DNA from: Gavia stellata
Lineage: Eukaryota > Chordata > Aves > Gaviiformes > Gaviidae
DNA: 64,000 bases
Assembly (NCBI RefSeq): GCF_030936135.1
Contig: NC_082595.1
Span: forward strand, 18,675,930-18,739,929
Direction of reading: 5' to 3'
Shown here: in pieces, positions 14,953-28,100 of the stretch
How positions within the stretch are numbered: position 1 is the first letter of the stretch
Layout of the letters: each line of letters opens with the position of its first letter
Notes under the pieces: model-generated
The model's input: the letters and a program-made list of their open reading frames with translations, nothing else
Database searches by the model: none
What the model was told of the DNA's origin: nothing
Position numbers and translations under genes: made by a program

Positions 14953-17140
14953 TTCATTCCCTTCTCCATAACAGATCTCCTCCCTTAGCAGAAGCATGCT
15001 GTTATGGGTTTACACAAGACCATTTACCAAATGCACTGAGTTCTTCTCCATGACAGCTCTTGCTATTGTTTTAAACCACTTGGCACATTCTCAAACTAGA
15101 TTGGACAAAATATAAATAAATGTAGGATAGGTAGCAGTCTTACACGTTTCCCAGGGAGAAGAACTAGATAGAATTGAGGTATTTTATGATGCCTGATAAA
15201 GAAGGTGTATGTATATGTCTACTGCATCCAATAGGGGCGCAAAGGAACAAAAAGAGGGTGAAGGCAGCTGCTTCAGAAGGTGGCTGTTAGTGCATTTTTA
15301 AAAGAGACAAATTGGACTTCTGTTCTGCCACAAAAATCAGCTGCTGGGACTATTTTAATCTCTTGTGCTGAACATTTCATCTGTATCTTGAGTCTTTCCA
15401 TGGTTACCTCCTTGAACATGGCATATATTTTACATTTCTTGTTCCTGCTTTCTTTCTATGCTAGTCCAACCAGCTTGTACCTCAGGCCACATCTCTAATA
15501 GCAACTTTCAAAAGGGATGATGAGAAATGACCCGATGCAGGGTGGAGGTGGTAAAATTTTTTTAATTCACTGATTCTTATAGTATTTGTAGACTATTATT
15601 CTTAGCTGAGTTTTTGAATATGAGTATGCTTTTTAAAATAAACTTTCAGCTAAGCACGTATGCCTATTATAACAGGCCAAAGCAAGATAACCTTGCATGG
15701 AGTCTCTATGTCAGCCTGCTCTTAAGCTGTAAATTCTTTTGTTATGTTCAGTTATTTCTCGTAGTCATCATGAGGCTTCATTTATTAATGACATTCTCTA
15801 ATAAGTGTTATTTATGGGGGATACCGTGGACTGAGAATAAGTAAGCTCATCCTTTCTAAATCTCTCAATTTGCTTCTGATGTGAGATTAACAATTTCAAG
15901 GGACATTCATAGGTTATAGAACAGTTCTTGGCTTTACAGGAACAAAATGTCATGGAAATGCCACCTCTCAGCTCCCTTCCCAGCAGCAATAGCAAATATT
16001 TGATCAGCATGTACTTTCCATTCAGCTCAGCATCCTTGGGCTGGTTTGGCACATCTGTTCTTTTGGAGAAGTCTTACATTTGTGATAAAATGATCACAGA
16101 ACGGTCAAGTGGATCTTACTTAAGTACTTCAGTGAGATTGACGTAAAAAACAAAACAAGGGGAAGATGTGGAAAGACTTTAATGAGATACATGAAAACAC
16201 GAGGCCATTGGTTCTCTTGACTCCATATGTCCTTAAGGTGGTTAACAAAGTGGGGCAAGTCATCCATGCTTTCTGTGATTTCCTCTGGATTTGTATAAAA
16301 ATTAGAGAAATCCCATGTCCTGATTCTCACCATTCTTCATGCTTTTAAATCCTTATGGCCTGGGAGCAGCCAAACCCATAGCTCTTAAGCAATGTTGTTG
16401 TTGCCATATTGGTGCTGTGGCACCTGACTAGCAAAGGTACACCAGCAGGAAGTTCTAAGCTTTGTAGGTCCTCAGCGGTGAGATACAGCACCACTGAGCT
16501 TGAATTTGCTCATTTGCTCTTGAGCGCAGCTGCCTGCCAGGCCCACCAGGCATCATCTCTGAACCACAAGAAGCCCCACCACCTTCTGCCTGTGAACTAC
16601 TCTGAGCTCCCCACCGCCAGATCCCGAAGATACAGGACACGTGTCTAGTGGCTCCCCACTAAAATCTTTGCACAGGAGAACACGAAAGGGAAAAAATACT
16701 GTAGAGCCTCAGTGCCAATTCAGTGCTATAGAGGGAGGCCTTCTGTAGGTATTTGGGCTCGTCTTGCCAGAAATCTGAAGGAAAGTGAAGCATAAGCGAG
16801 AATCAAGCCAGTTGCCATTCATCCCAAATATGGGCAAAAACTATAGAGGAGCAGCTACATAACACGCTATTGCCTTGAAGGAATAGAAAAAGACTTATTC
16901 TTTTAAATCTGTGCAGAGAAACTGAATTCCAGGGAAAAAGCACTCTGATAACAATCCGCTATAAAACCAAGATTAGAGTCCAGACAAAGTAGACTTGTTC
17001 TTGTTCTCTGAACAAGAAATTTATTAGCCCACACAACCCATTCAAAAGAGCCTCTGACCAGGTAATTAGAGTACAAAATTCTGCTTTCAAGGTTTTGTCA
17101 TATATTACTCCCTGTTTGTTTTTTATCGTGCAAGCTCAGA

Positions 17141-17170
17141 CACTCCAGTGATAAACACTCCAGTGATAAA
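17141..17170. repeat. 15-bp perfect tandem duplication
   Basis: CACTCCAGTGATAAA occurs twice in direct succession (17,141-17,155 and 17,156-17,170) with no mismatch. This indicates a recent slippage or duplication event. Confidence 0.9.
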
Positions 17171-17470
17171 CTGTTTGCTCTGTGGCCTTGCTGCGGTACA
17201 TGGAAAACTTTCCATGACTGTATTGCTGTGGAACAGAAATAGCTAGGCATGTCCCAAGCAGCTTTTGAAACCCAGTTTGGATCCTGATGAAAAGAGGGAT
17301 TGTTCAGAGGCTCATCAGTGTCCCATACAACTTGTTTGTTTCTCTTTAAATGTGTTATATGAAAGAGGGTGAAATGCTGGGAAGAGATTTTATTTTGTGT
17401 TCTCTTGATAGCTTTTAGAGGGGCAGAATGCTGTGCAGTTCTTGAAGAAAATGTCTTTCAGGTTTATGCA

Positions 17471-17491
17471 GGGGGGGATTTGTCCCCCCCC
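17471..17491. repeat. G7/C8 inverted repeat
   Basis: A run of seven G is followed by ATTTGT and eight C, forming a perfect 7-bp all-G:C stem with a 6-base loop. It is followed by CTCCCCC. It could form a hairpin, or the C-rich side an i-motif. I see no transcription unit for which it would serve as a terminator. Confidence 0.8.
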
Positions 17492-18236
17492 TCCCCCAAT
17501 GCTGTACTGCATTGAAGGACAGGGAGATCGTTCCCATATTTCAGGAAGCAAAATTAACTTTTTATATTAATTTTACCCTGATGTATTGAGAAATGGAGAG
17601 TGTTTAACTGTTTTTCCTTCGGGAGTTTTCCACAGGCAAAATTCTCTGCTGGTACATAGTGAGTCTTGGTGCCAGTATATCAGATACAGAGAGATAAGAG
17701 GAGAGGGATCACTATTTTCTGTCTCAGTCACTAACGTTGAAATCAGAGCTGACTTCATTCCTTCTGTCCAAAATTTCTTGGCTGACTTCACGTGACTCAC
17801 CTAGCTGCTTCATGCTTCTTTTCCTTCTTGAAGGACACCTTCAATTCCCACCATCTCCACCTTCTTTTTGTTTCACTGGGACATAACCCATAGGGCTAAA
17901 AAAATAACAAGTGGCTACAGTGAATGGATAGACAACTGTATCAAACTTACTTGAGATTGTATGAGGTTACTCCTTGTTCTCCAGACAGCTAGAGCTGGCA
18001 CTAAAATAATTGTTCTTGTGGCTTTTATCTTTAAGAAATAATCCTTTGTATTTTATATGTGAGGGCAAGAATACTCATTGCTTAACTTTTCTTCCTCCAG
18101 ATCGTGCTGAAATTTCTCAGGTAGTTTTTGTGGTTTAACAATTTTTAATAATCTTTCTGGTTGGGCTGATTAATCCTAGCTGGGCCATTAAGGCACACAG
18201 CAAAATCTTTTTATTTTTGGAAGCTTTTTCTAAATG

Positions 18237-18253
18237 TTTTTTTTTTTTTTTTT
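18237..18253. repeat. Poly(T) 17
   Basis: Uninterrupted T17 followed by CAGG. It looks like a polypyrimidine tract plus AG, but the sequence after it has early stops, so I do not call an exon. Confidence 0.85.
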
Positions 18254-21200
18254 CAGGTGAAGTTTGTGACTTAATTTTTTTCCCCTTTACAGATGCATCT
18301 TAAGTCAGTTTCAAGAAAATATTAATCTCAGAAGTGAACTATAGTCAGTAAAAGGGCTTGGGGAAAAAGATAAATCATTCTGTGGTTGATGAGGAGATGT
18401 GGAATTTTGCACCTCCAAGGAGTGGGCATAAAACTCCTGCTGGATTTGGGTTTCTGCATTAACTCGATGCTAGTTTTGTAGTATGTCTATTAACAGAAAT
18501 ACTGTCCCCATTAGCTGTCTCAGTAGAGAAGAGAATATATAGGCAACTGATGGTAGGCAGGCTAAACTTCCTTCCCTGCAAATGACTTCATCCAGAAGCA
18601 TGTGCAGAAAGTGTATGCATTATTGTTCAATGCATTTCTGAGAAACCTGAAGGCTTGTGTCCCTAGGTCTATCTAAATTACTTCAATGTTATTCTTCTAC
18701 CACTCTTGTCATCTGTAAGCTCATAAAGATGCAAGAACGTTGAATTCCATTAGTTAAACAGGAAAAAGCTGAGCATAAGATGTTTCTGTAAAAGGGACCT
18801 CTTCCATGTGCTTGTCTGCATGGCTGCATTTTCTGCCTTGATGAACATCTTTTAACATAATACGTATTTTAGAAGATCCTCTTCTCGGTTATCCCTCTAG
18901 ATCTCTTGTTTGATCCTAAGTCTGTAACTCCTGCCACAAGCAACTAATGTCTGTGTCATACGTCTACTCCCTCACCTAAGCCTGCACTTATCTGTCATCA
19001 AACATGGCCTGTTTACCTGTATTTCATACACTTCTGAAGCTTGTAAAGACCCCATGGCATGGCAACACGGCAATGTAACCCTGACTTTGGGGCTGGATGG
19101 GACTGTACCATAGCTTCTGACACTGTGCATTTCCATATGCAGTGCTATCACAGCTAGGGTTTCCAGAAGAAACCCTATATATAGCTTAGTACCAAATCCT
19201 ATTCACAGTGAACCATGGAAAGTGGAATCCTGAGGAGGAAAAATACTTCAGCACTCCAGAGCTTTTGAATTGGAAACTTGGAGATCTTGTTATGATGGAT
19301 TCAAGCTTTCCAGCTGTGACACTGTGACCCGCTGTTTCATTTCAGTGATGTCACTTCATAGGATATAAGCAACTTAAAAAGTTTCCCAGGACATCATAAT
19401 GCTGTTTAATAAACAAATAAACTATATCTTAAGATTGTGGCTCTGAAATCAGAACAGTTAAAATGGTTTTGACTGTGTACATCTCCTGATAAGCTCAGAT
19501 TCTGTGAACCCCTCAGTCAAATCTGGAAAAACACGAAGATGCTGGTCAGGTAACTTCCTTGCGAGCTCCTTGGGGGCTGTACGACAGGGTTGGCCGTACT
19601 ACAGGGTTGGAGAAGTCACATCTGATTGTTCAAACACAGTACTGAAGGCACTAAGGCAGATTTGGGGATGTTGGGGGGAAAAAAAGGGTTGGAGGATACA
19701 AGACCTCTGCAAGGATGAGGAAAAAACCTCACCGGACTGAATCCAAGAGGACTTCTGAGTTCTGCATTTAGCAAAAAATTTCCCTGCTTCGGAGCTGCAG
19801 CCAAAAGTCTCCCTCTGAACCTGATGAAGACAAATAAAGTAAAGCAGTAAATGGAGTTGATTTGAGATTGTAAATAAACTTTATGTACACATCTTGCCCT
19901 TTTCCAGTGGAGATGCCACATGTTGCCTGTTGGAGGGATTCCTAGGAAATCCAAGTTGGTATGTCTCTGTACAGTGTTTAGTCAGTGGCATTAGTGCACT
20001 GCACAGCCAGCCTCCCTTAGGAGCTGCTGGCAGCTGTTTTGCAGGCACTTGGAATTAAGGCAAAGAGTACAGGTAAAAGGCTATGATAAAGAAGGTCATC
20101 TATGTACCTGAGAGTTATGCTGCTAGGACAGTATTTAGGCTGACACTTGGTTTGAGTTAATTTCTTCCACCTTTGCCTATGATCAGAAGGACAGCAAGAA
20201 AGGGTCCGGCTAGTTGTAATGTTTCCTGGTCGAGCAGAGAAGCTGTGCTGGAGGAGAGAGGGAACCAGGGCTGGAAAGAGACAGTGCTGTCAGGATGGGA
20301 TAGGAAAAGGAAGAGCTGAAATGGGGCTTTTCTTGGTTTGTTTTCTTAAGAGCAGGTTGCATTTCTGGAGGCTGCTAAAGGCTGGTGGGGGAAGAGAAGG
20401 GCAAGCGCAGGGAGCAGGGGGCTGTATGGTGAGGGTCTCTGTTTAATGACATTCCCCCTGCCATCAAAGAGGACAGTCTCAAACCTCTCATGCAGTGTTT
20501 AACCTTGCCTTTCTTACAGCACTGCAAAACTGAGCCACCTCCATAGCTCTCACTTGTTTAAATATGTCCTACAAAATACTTTCCTTTTGCCCCTTATATG
20601 TAACAAAAAGCAAAGAGCAGTGATTTTTGAGAAGACTTCAGACGAATATGGAAGAATGTCTACAAAAAGCAATACTAGTGAGGAAGGAGGTGCTATTTTA
20701 ATAACTTATTAATAGCTTATTTTCTTGGGTCAAATTGAACAAACAGGTAGGACTTAATTTCAGAAGTGAGAATCTGCAACTTACTCTGAAGAGAGCAGAG
20801 TTTTAAGCATGGTGCACCGTGAAGAAATGGGTTGTCTGGTTAGAAAATCCTGAGCCATGTAGCCAAGACACATAAGAAACATCAGAGACTGTGTGTTGTA
20901 CAGGTAGTGGAAAATCACCAGCATGTTCTAGAGCAATGCTACAGCTCCAGAGCAAGTCCAGGGTTTGGGGCAGGGCGGCATCACGGGATGCTAGTTAACC
21001 TTGGATTAAATTATAACTGAATGTGCTGGAGACTTTCTGCAACAGAAACTGATTGTATCTTGTGTACAGATAAAGGTGGATGCTCAGAAACATTTCTCTT
21101 CTGGTGAAGTTTTTGCCTGGAGCTGTAATTCACTGCAAATCTGGGGAGTAACTTTTTTCCGCTACAGATTACAATGTAAGAAGAAATATAGCGACGCTTT

Positions 21201-21400
21201 TATAGCAGGATGCACTTTCAGGGCTGTAACCATGGAGACTTATGCTCCGGTGCTGTCATGATTAACCCCTTCACTGCTGTCAGAAAGCACATGTACTCCG
21301 GCAACATATTTCTCCTGACAATATTCCCCCTTTTAGGAATTACTGCTTTGGTTCTCTGTCTCATTCATAAGCTGAAAACCGGCTGGAGCATCCTGCAGGG

Positions 21401-21446
21401 AAATGCTTTGTATAAGGGGCTTTTTATAAAATGCTTTGTATAAGGG
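21401..21446. repeat. 18-bp direct repeat, spaced by 10 bp
   Basis: AAATGCTTTGTATAAGGG occurs at 21,401-21,418 and again at 21,429-21,446 without mismatch. Ten bases that include TTTTTATA separate the copies. A local duplication with no recognised function. Confidence 0.85.
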
Positions 21447-23180
21447 CCTTCTGTGGCCATGGGAATATTTGTGTACATCACTTCTTTGCAGCCCATGGTG
21501 GAAAGGAAAAGGGATATCGGAGAAGGCATAATAAATAATACTAACAAAAGTTTGGAAAGGGTGGTACACTTCACACTCCAGGATTTATCCCAATTTCTAG
21601 TAGCTAGAGATTTGATTAAGACTTAAAGTATGTGGAATAGGGAGGGTGACCTTCTCTCACACTTGCCTACTGGCAGTTTCATTAAATTTTTGTTAATTTA
21701 TTTGTTAATCCATACAATGAAGTGCTAAAGGAAGAGGATTTTCTTTTCAAATACTTTTCAATGCCTTTTGGTTCTCTCTGCTGGATTCAGAGACCTAGAC
21801 AGTGCTTTTGTTGATCCAGTTTAAAGTTTAGTTGTGGTTTTAAATTCAGTGAAATTATAGACGTGACCTGGATACAGGCCTGTCTAAATGTGAACAAAAC
21901 CTGGCCCATAGACTGCAAAATCTGTTGCACTTATTTTCAGCTGACTGTATTCTGAGGTACTGTGTATATATGGCTGTATAGGTACCAGCAAGCAAATGTG
22001 CCCTTTTCTGACTGTCACTGAACTGAAAAAACCAGAATTACCCAGACTTTTACTTACTGATTGTCAGCTGATACAATACAGTTCATTCAATCCCAGGCTA
22101 ATAAAGTCTTGAAGAAACATTGCTATGAACAAGTTCTGACCTAAAGTGTTTTCTCATTTCATTTAAGCTTTTATAAAATTCTGTTCAAAGGGCATTCTAA
22201 TGGAAATAAAGCATTAAGACTTAATCCCTAGTGGAAGTTACACAAACAAAACATTTAGTAGAAGCAGACATTTCAAACTGCTTTTACTGATGGGCCAAGA
22301 ACAGAAGAACTTTTCAGGATTTCAGTTTCACCTCACCATGGGAATGACATTTTCTGATATTTAAAACAAACTGCACTATAATAAAAAGGCAAAAACTAGA
22401 AACACTCTGAAAAGAGGAGGAAATGCTTTTCCTCCCTAATATTATTTCAGGGAAATTTCACCTGTGTTTTCCTTCCTTTCTTTCATGTGGAGTGAGAAGG
22501 CTTCTCCTCATCATCATATTTTGCAGTACCTAATGAGACAACAATCACTGTTACGCTGGCAGAGGCACACAGGGTGGAGGAGAACCCCTTCTGGCCCTCC
22601 ATGACCATTTTCTAAAACACAGCCAGTAAATCCAATTAAATGTAGCCCTGGAATTGCAGAAGTATCCAGTTACTGAAATGATTATAACATCTCTTGACTA
22701 AAGATCAAGTTTCCTTCTTATAAGCACATTTTACTGTGGTGATATGTTCAGACAAACAGCTGAGTTTATATTTCCATGTAACATTTTTGCATTTGTGAAA
22801 GGTTATGGGGCTTCTTTCTATATTTGTAGGCTTGGAAGACCATGGCCTCTTCTGCTTGGCATGGGCAGTACTGCCAACACTTACACTTAGTCTCGTTACT
22901 TACACCTCACTTTGGGTGAAGAAGGGTTACAGCTGTAGTTAATTTGAAAGCTTAGACTTGGGTGACACTGATGTGCCTGTCTTTTCAGAAAATACCAGCT
23001 TTCACTGGCAAAACCTCAAGTTACATTTAGGCCTGCATTATATTGGCCATTGCCCCTTGCTATACCTTTGTGATCTAATCACAGATTGTAAAAAGCTTTC
23101 AGCTGGAGCAACCTTGGCTTAAAAGAGGAAGATCTAGAAGTCTGCAGTTGATACATACAACTTGCTCTGGAAGGCTCCTA

Positions 23181-23217
23181 AAAATATATATATATATATA
23201 AAGATATATATTTTTTT
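23181..23217. repeat. (TA)n microsatellite
   Basis: Two TA tracts separated by AAAG, ending in T7. An ordinary AT microsatellite. Confidence 0.9.
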
Positions 23218-25154
23218 ACCTTTTTTCCTCCCTGATGTTCAGTGTTAATGAAGGCAAGAAAACAAGATGCTGAGATATCTGCATATTTTTACGGTTTCTT
23301 TTTTTTTTTTAATGCTGCTCTAAAAAAATGAGTTTGTTGGTCCTGGAGCCCACAGAACAGCCTGAAGAGATATTTCGTATTTAAACTTGTACATAGAATT
23401 AGGTTATACATAAAAATAAGTCTTTTTATATTGCCAGAGTTCAATCCTAATGCTGTGTCCCCAGCAGTCATTCCATTCCAAAAACTAACCATGCTTTTCC
23501 TTTGAACTCAAGTTCTGTGTGGCTGTTTTTTCCTGGCCCTTGAAGCTGACCCTCCGAGTACAGCATACCATCATCTTGCAATGTAGCACACTGCAGAGAG
23601 CTTGGGATGGAGTTAAATGTTTTGTTGGTCAGTGAATAAACCAAGCTTTTCCAAACAATTTTTTTTTTCCTCTGGTAATCGCTTGTGACTTTAAAAAAAC
23701 AAACTGTGTTTGGATTCAAAAGACCAGCTCTCAGAGGAGTTAATGTACTGGCCATGTTGCAGATGGCCAAGTGTTCTTTCCTAGTTTAGTCTTTGCTTAA
23801 CTGCTTTCTTCAAAGCCGAGCATGCTTGGATGTATTCTTTGGTATTTGAATGTTAGGAAATGGAAAATTAAAAATAATAATGGAGGAAATTCCCATCTGG
23901 GAAATCTGTTGTGCATTCAAAGCACCTTTAGTTGCAAGCTTGCACTTTGTGGCCTTGACACATATTGTACCTAGAGATCAAGCTTGGATTTGAGCTTTCC
24001 CAAGGTTTTTAGTGAGGGGGTGGGGGACCTGGAAGGGGATTAATTCAGCTCTGCCTAACTCCATCGTTCTCAGTAGTTTTGGTGCCTGGTCCCCATCTTG
24101 ACGTTCCCTTTTCAAAGGAAAGGCAACAACACAGAGCTTGCCTTCACTCTAGATTCAAGCCCAAGACCAGAATTTTCCCTTTGACTCCTGTGCAGAAAAT
24201 AACCGTAGCAGTGAGCAAAGGTGAAAAAGGGATGGTCCTCTGCCTTGTCTTTTAGCCAATCTTCAGAAATATTCTGTGACTTGGGGGAGGGCATGAACAG
24301 AGTCTGTGGAAAAATCAGTGGTAGGAGAGTTAGGTGAAACTTTCACGTTAAGTGTAAGAAAGTTATTCTGCTCTCTTCTGGCACAGATGAAATAACTAGC
24401 ATCACTGTCCAGAGTATAGGACTCTTAGAAAGCTCAATGGCATTGCAAGCTGTGTAGGCAGAGTTTATGAGCAGCCGAACAAAAAACAAAGCTGGTGCTG
24501 ATCTTCCTATGGAAGTGTGGGGCTGGAAGAGCAGCAGCCAAGGAGAGCCAGGTGTCCAAGATGGTTTTCTGCTTTCCTAGCTTCCTAGATGGGTAGTATT
24601 ATAGTCTGTGCTATAACCAAACCAACCTGTGGCAAAAGTTACAGCAGTCACTTGCTGCAGTCACTTGTCTGGAGGTCATGAATAGCTGGGTGTCTGAGTT
24701 CACTTGAAAGCATCCTTTTATGTAGTATTTTACTTCTCTCCCCTGTGATGCCATGCAATCCAGAAGCAGGCCATAATTCAAATTTAAGAAGGTGCTAAAA
24801 TCCTAGTTCTGGCTCTTCTCAACTTCAAGTTCATTTTCTTTAATAATTCTTTGATACGTCCTTGACCCGCTGAAGGCCAAAAACTTTTCCCTGAAACCAT
24901 TGTGAGCATGCGCATGTGTTTGAAACTAATGAAACTGTTTTGCAGGAAATGTATCACTTCAATTTTATATATCTTTATACTTAAATTAAAAAAAAAAAAA
25001 CAAAACTAAAAATAAATTGTGCAATTAATCTTGTTCTTACTTTTGTACTGTTAGTCATGGCTGTGAGCTTTCTGGTGGCATTCGACAGCCATGAACGTGT
25101 GCAGGCAGTGCAGCTGGCAGGCCAATTTTCAATACTGTGAGTGCTTTGCTGTTT

Positions 25155-25188
25155 CTTTGTCATTCACTTGTGCTTTGTCATTCACTTG
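25155..25188. repeat. 18-bp-period direct duplication
   Basis: CTTTGTCATTCACTTG is present at 25,155-25,170 and 25,173-25,188, separated by TG. A perfect short duplication. Confidence 0.85.
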
Positions 25189-28100
25189 CATTGCATTTGG
25201 CAGTTTTGAATTTCATTTCCAAAGATGTCACTGGAGTTTTGCCTTCACATTTCTGTAAGTTCCTATGACCTTCAGTTTTTCTGTTTCCCCTGCTCTTCAG
25301 GTCTCCCCAGTTATCAGGCACTTGTTTGGTCTGTGCCTTCACATACCTGTGGGTCTCATTTAAGTTTATAAGATCTCTGAGATCAGACACTTTACCTTTC
25401 ACCTCCCTTACAACTGTTGAAAATGGACTTGTGCTTTCTCCTTCAGCCTTTCAAGTCACGAACTGTATTCTCCATTCGAATGAATCGATACAACTTCACC
25501 AAAATAAATGTTTCATCTGACCTAAAGTGGTGCCAGTCCAACTTTGCCCATTCCTGAAACGATCTTGCAGAGCTTTTCTCAGGGTTCTTGGGCTTCTGGG
25601 AGGGGGTTGCTGCTGTTGTTTTCCAGTTGCACGGCTCCAGTGACGCTGTTCCCTCCTTTGACCCGGAGCACCACAACCCTCCTGCCAAACCTCAGGCGGA
25701 GGCATCAGATGTCAGTCCAGAGGCTACTGCAGAAAGCTGGCTGATTTGTTGTTGGATCTGGGGTTTTGTTTCTGGACAGAGGTGTCTTTTTGGAGCTGGA
25801 GTAAATGTATTCCCTTCATACTAATAAAAAACTGCCCTTGTTTCTCGGGGTTTGTCACCTTTTGAACATGTTGCATTGAACATAATGAACTCTTCTGGGG
25901 CTGACTCAGAAAATTATCTATTTCTCTGAATTACAAGTCCTACTTCTGCTACCTGATTTAGAGCTTTGGGTGTGCTCGCTACCAGTATCATGCTGTTGTG
26001 TCTGCTGACTGTCAAAGCATTTACTAATATCCCGATAGCAGGGGGTTTTGGGGTCTTTTGCTTTTTTTCCATCTCAAAACAAGTGTACGTTTCCTTCTTC
26101 TGTAGCTGAATATATTATTATCATCTGTATGCAAAAGTTATTCCCTTTTGGTTGTTTTGCACGCAAAACTACGTGAATTTTCCCCCTCTTAATTTACATG
26201 CAACCACAAGCATCTGTTGATGTAGAAATATTGAGAAAGTTAATTCCTTTTTTCAGGGGAGTATTGTACTTCTGCAATATCTAAATCTTGCGAAATAATC
26301 CATTTGCCTAGTGTGCTAATTCCACCATGATTTAAGAAAGTGGTGCAGAATACAACATGTGTCCCGCAAGCCCTGTGGCAGGGCAGGAGCAGCACAACAG
26401 CCATCCCCTGCAGTGAACTGCCTTGCTTCTACTTGCTGCTGGGTCTTTGAAACAAATAAGAACATAGGAGAAGAAAGACAAGAATATGATGGTTAATCAA
26501 TTTTTCGGATGCCCATGAGCAACTAGCGTGAAGTAGCAATAAAAAGTCTAATGCACTTTTAGGGCACAGTAAGGGAATTATTTTTGGTAGCAATGTCCAA
26601 GTCATTGTATGTGGCAATGATAAAGTTTCATGTACAGCTGAGATCACCTAGCTTTTACAAAGCTTAATGTGAATTCAAACAGGTGCAGATGAGTATTAGG
26701 AGGTCAGTTAGAAGAATGGGATAGATTAAACATTTCCCTATTATTCCTTACAAAGAGATAAAAATGCCTTGATTTGTTTAGCCTGGCGGGCAGATGCTTA
26801 TAAGGGGATAGGACAACTATTTGTAAATGCATTGGAGGGTTACGTATCAAGGAGGGAAAAATCCTATATAAGAGGATAATATTACCCCCAGATCAAGTAT
26901 TTATTACCTGATTATGAATACATTAGGCTGGAAAGTGGAAGGTTCCTGAACACTCACAGACTGAAGATCCAAACAGGACTGGAGGGAGCGAGGAGTTCAA
27001 ATTGTTGGGAGATTGAGCACGATAAGCCCAATGGAAGGGATTGTGTAACTAATTTGGAGAATTCCTGAAGATAAGAATCCATGTGTATCTGCGAGGTTCA
27101 AAAGGAAACCGGATTACTGTTTGCAGTGTATTTATTTTTTGGTAATCCTGTGCTAAGACTTCTACCCCTTTCTTGCAGGGATCAGCAGAGATTTGTCCCC
27201 CTCAAACTATTTAACAAACTTTGTTTAACAGATTTCTTGCTTATTGCAGGGATCTAGCACATCAGCGGTGCCTTCAGTCTCTCTTCTGCTGTCTGCTGTC
27301 TACAGCTGTTCTGTCTGAGCTGTTACTTAGGTCCTTGTTTGGTTATGAATATTGGGCAGGTATTGTGTGGAAGTGGGTACCTGGACATCCATCCCATGCT
27401 TTCCTGGGATTGCAGGAAGCTTCGCTACAGGACCTGCAACCCAGTTGTCCACTCCCACTAAAGGGAGAGCTGCTGATTTCTTTCTCCCTCAAAAGGTGCT
27501 GGTAATCCAGTAGTGTTCTCCCACCCTCTGTTTATACAGCCAGCTTGTGTCTCTAAAGGCTATTTATTTTTTTGTTTTGAACATCTCATGAGACATGTCG
27601 CTGTTTACTCAAGCAAAGGGCTGGAGTACAACTGAGTTCTTGTCATGCTGTACTGATTGAATCCAAATTTATTTTGCCTCAGTTATTCCTCCTTTCTGGT
27701 GCATAAAAAATAATAATATCATGGGAGAGGAGCACTCTCTGGATTCCTTAAATTCCATTGTGCCCCAGTGTTATGGCAGAGCTCTGTATGTAACTGTAAT
27801 GACAGCAGGAGTGATTCTTCTCCTTAGGATGCACAGGCAAGAAGCAGAGTTATTTACTTTTTTTCTCTTTGACGTTTGCACAGGTGAAACAGCTATGAAA
27901 CTTCAGAGACTACCAGTCATACCTTTATCTACCAGTCTACTTTGATCAATAGTGCGCAGTTAATTCCTTTTTTCTGTAGAGATTAGTGTTTAAAAGCACT
28001 TGCTGCGTAGCCAGCTACTGCTTATGCTTGAAGCTGAAGAACAAAAACACAGTGCCAGCTACAAGGTCTCACTACTGAACTTTTCCTTGCAACCTCAAAC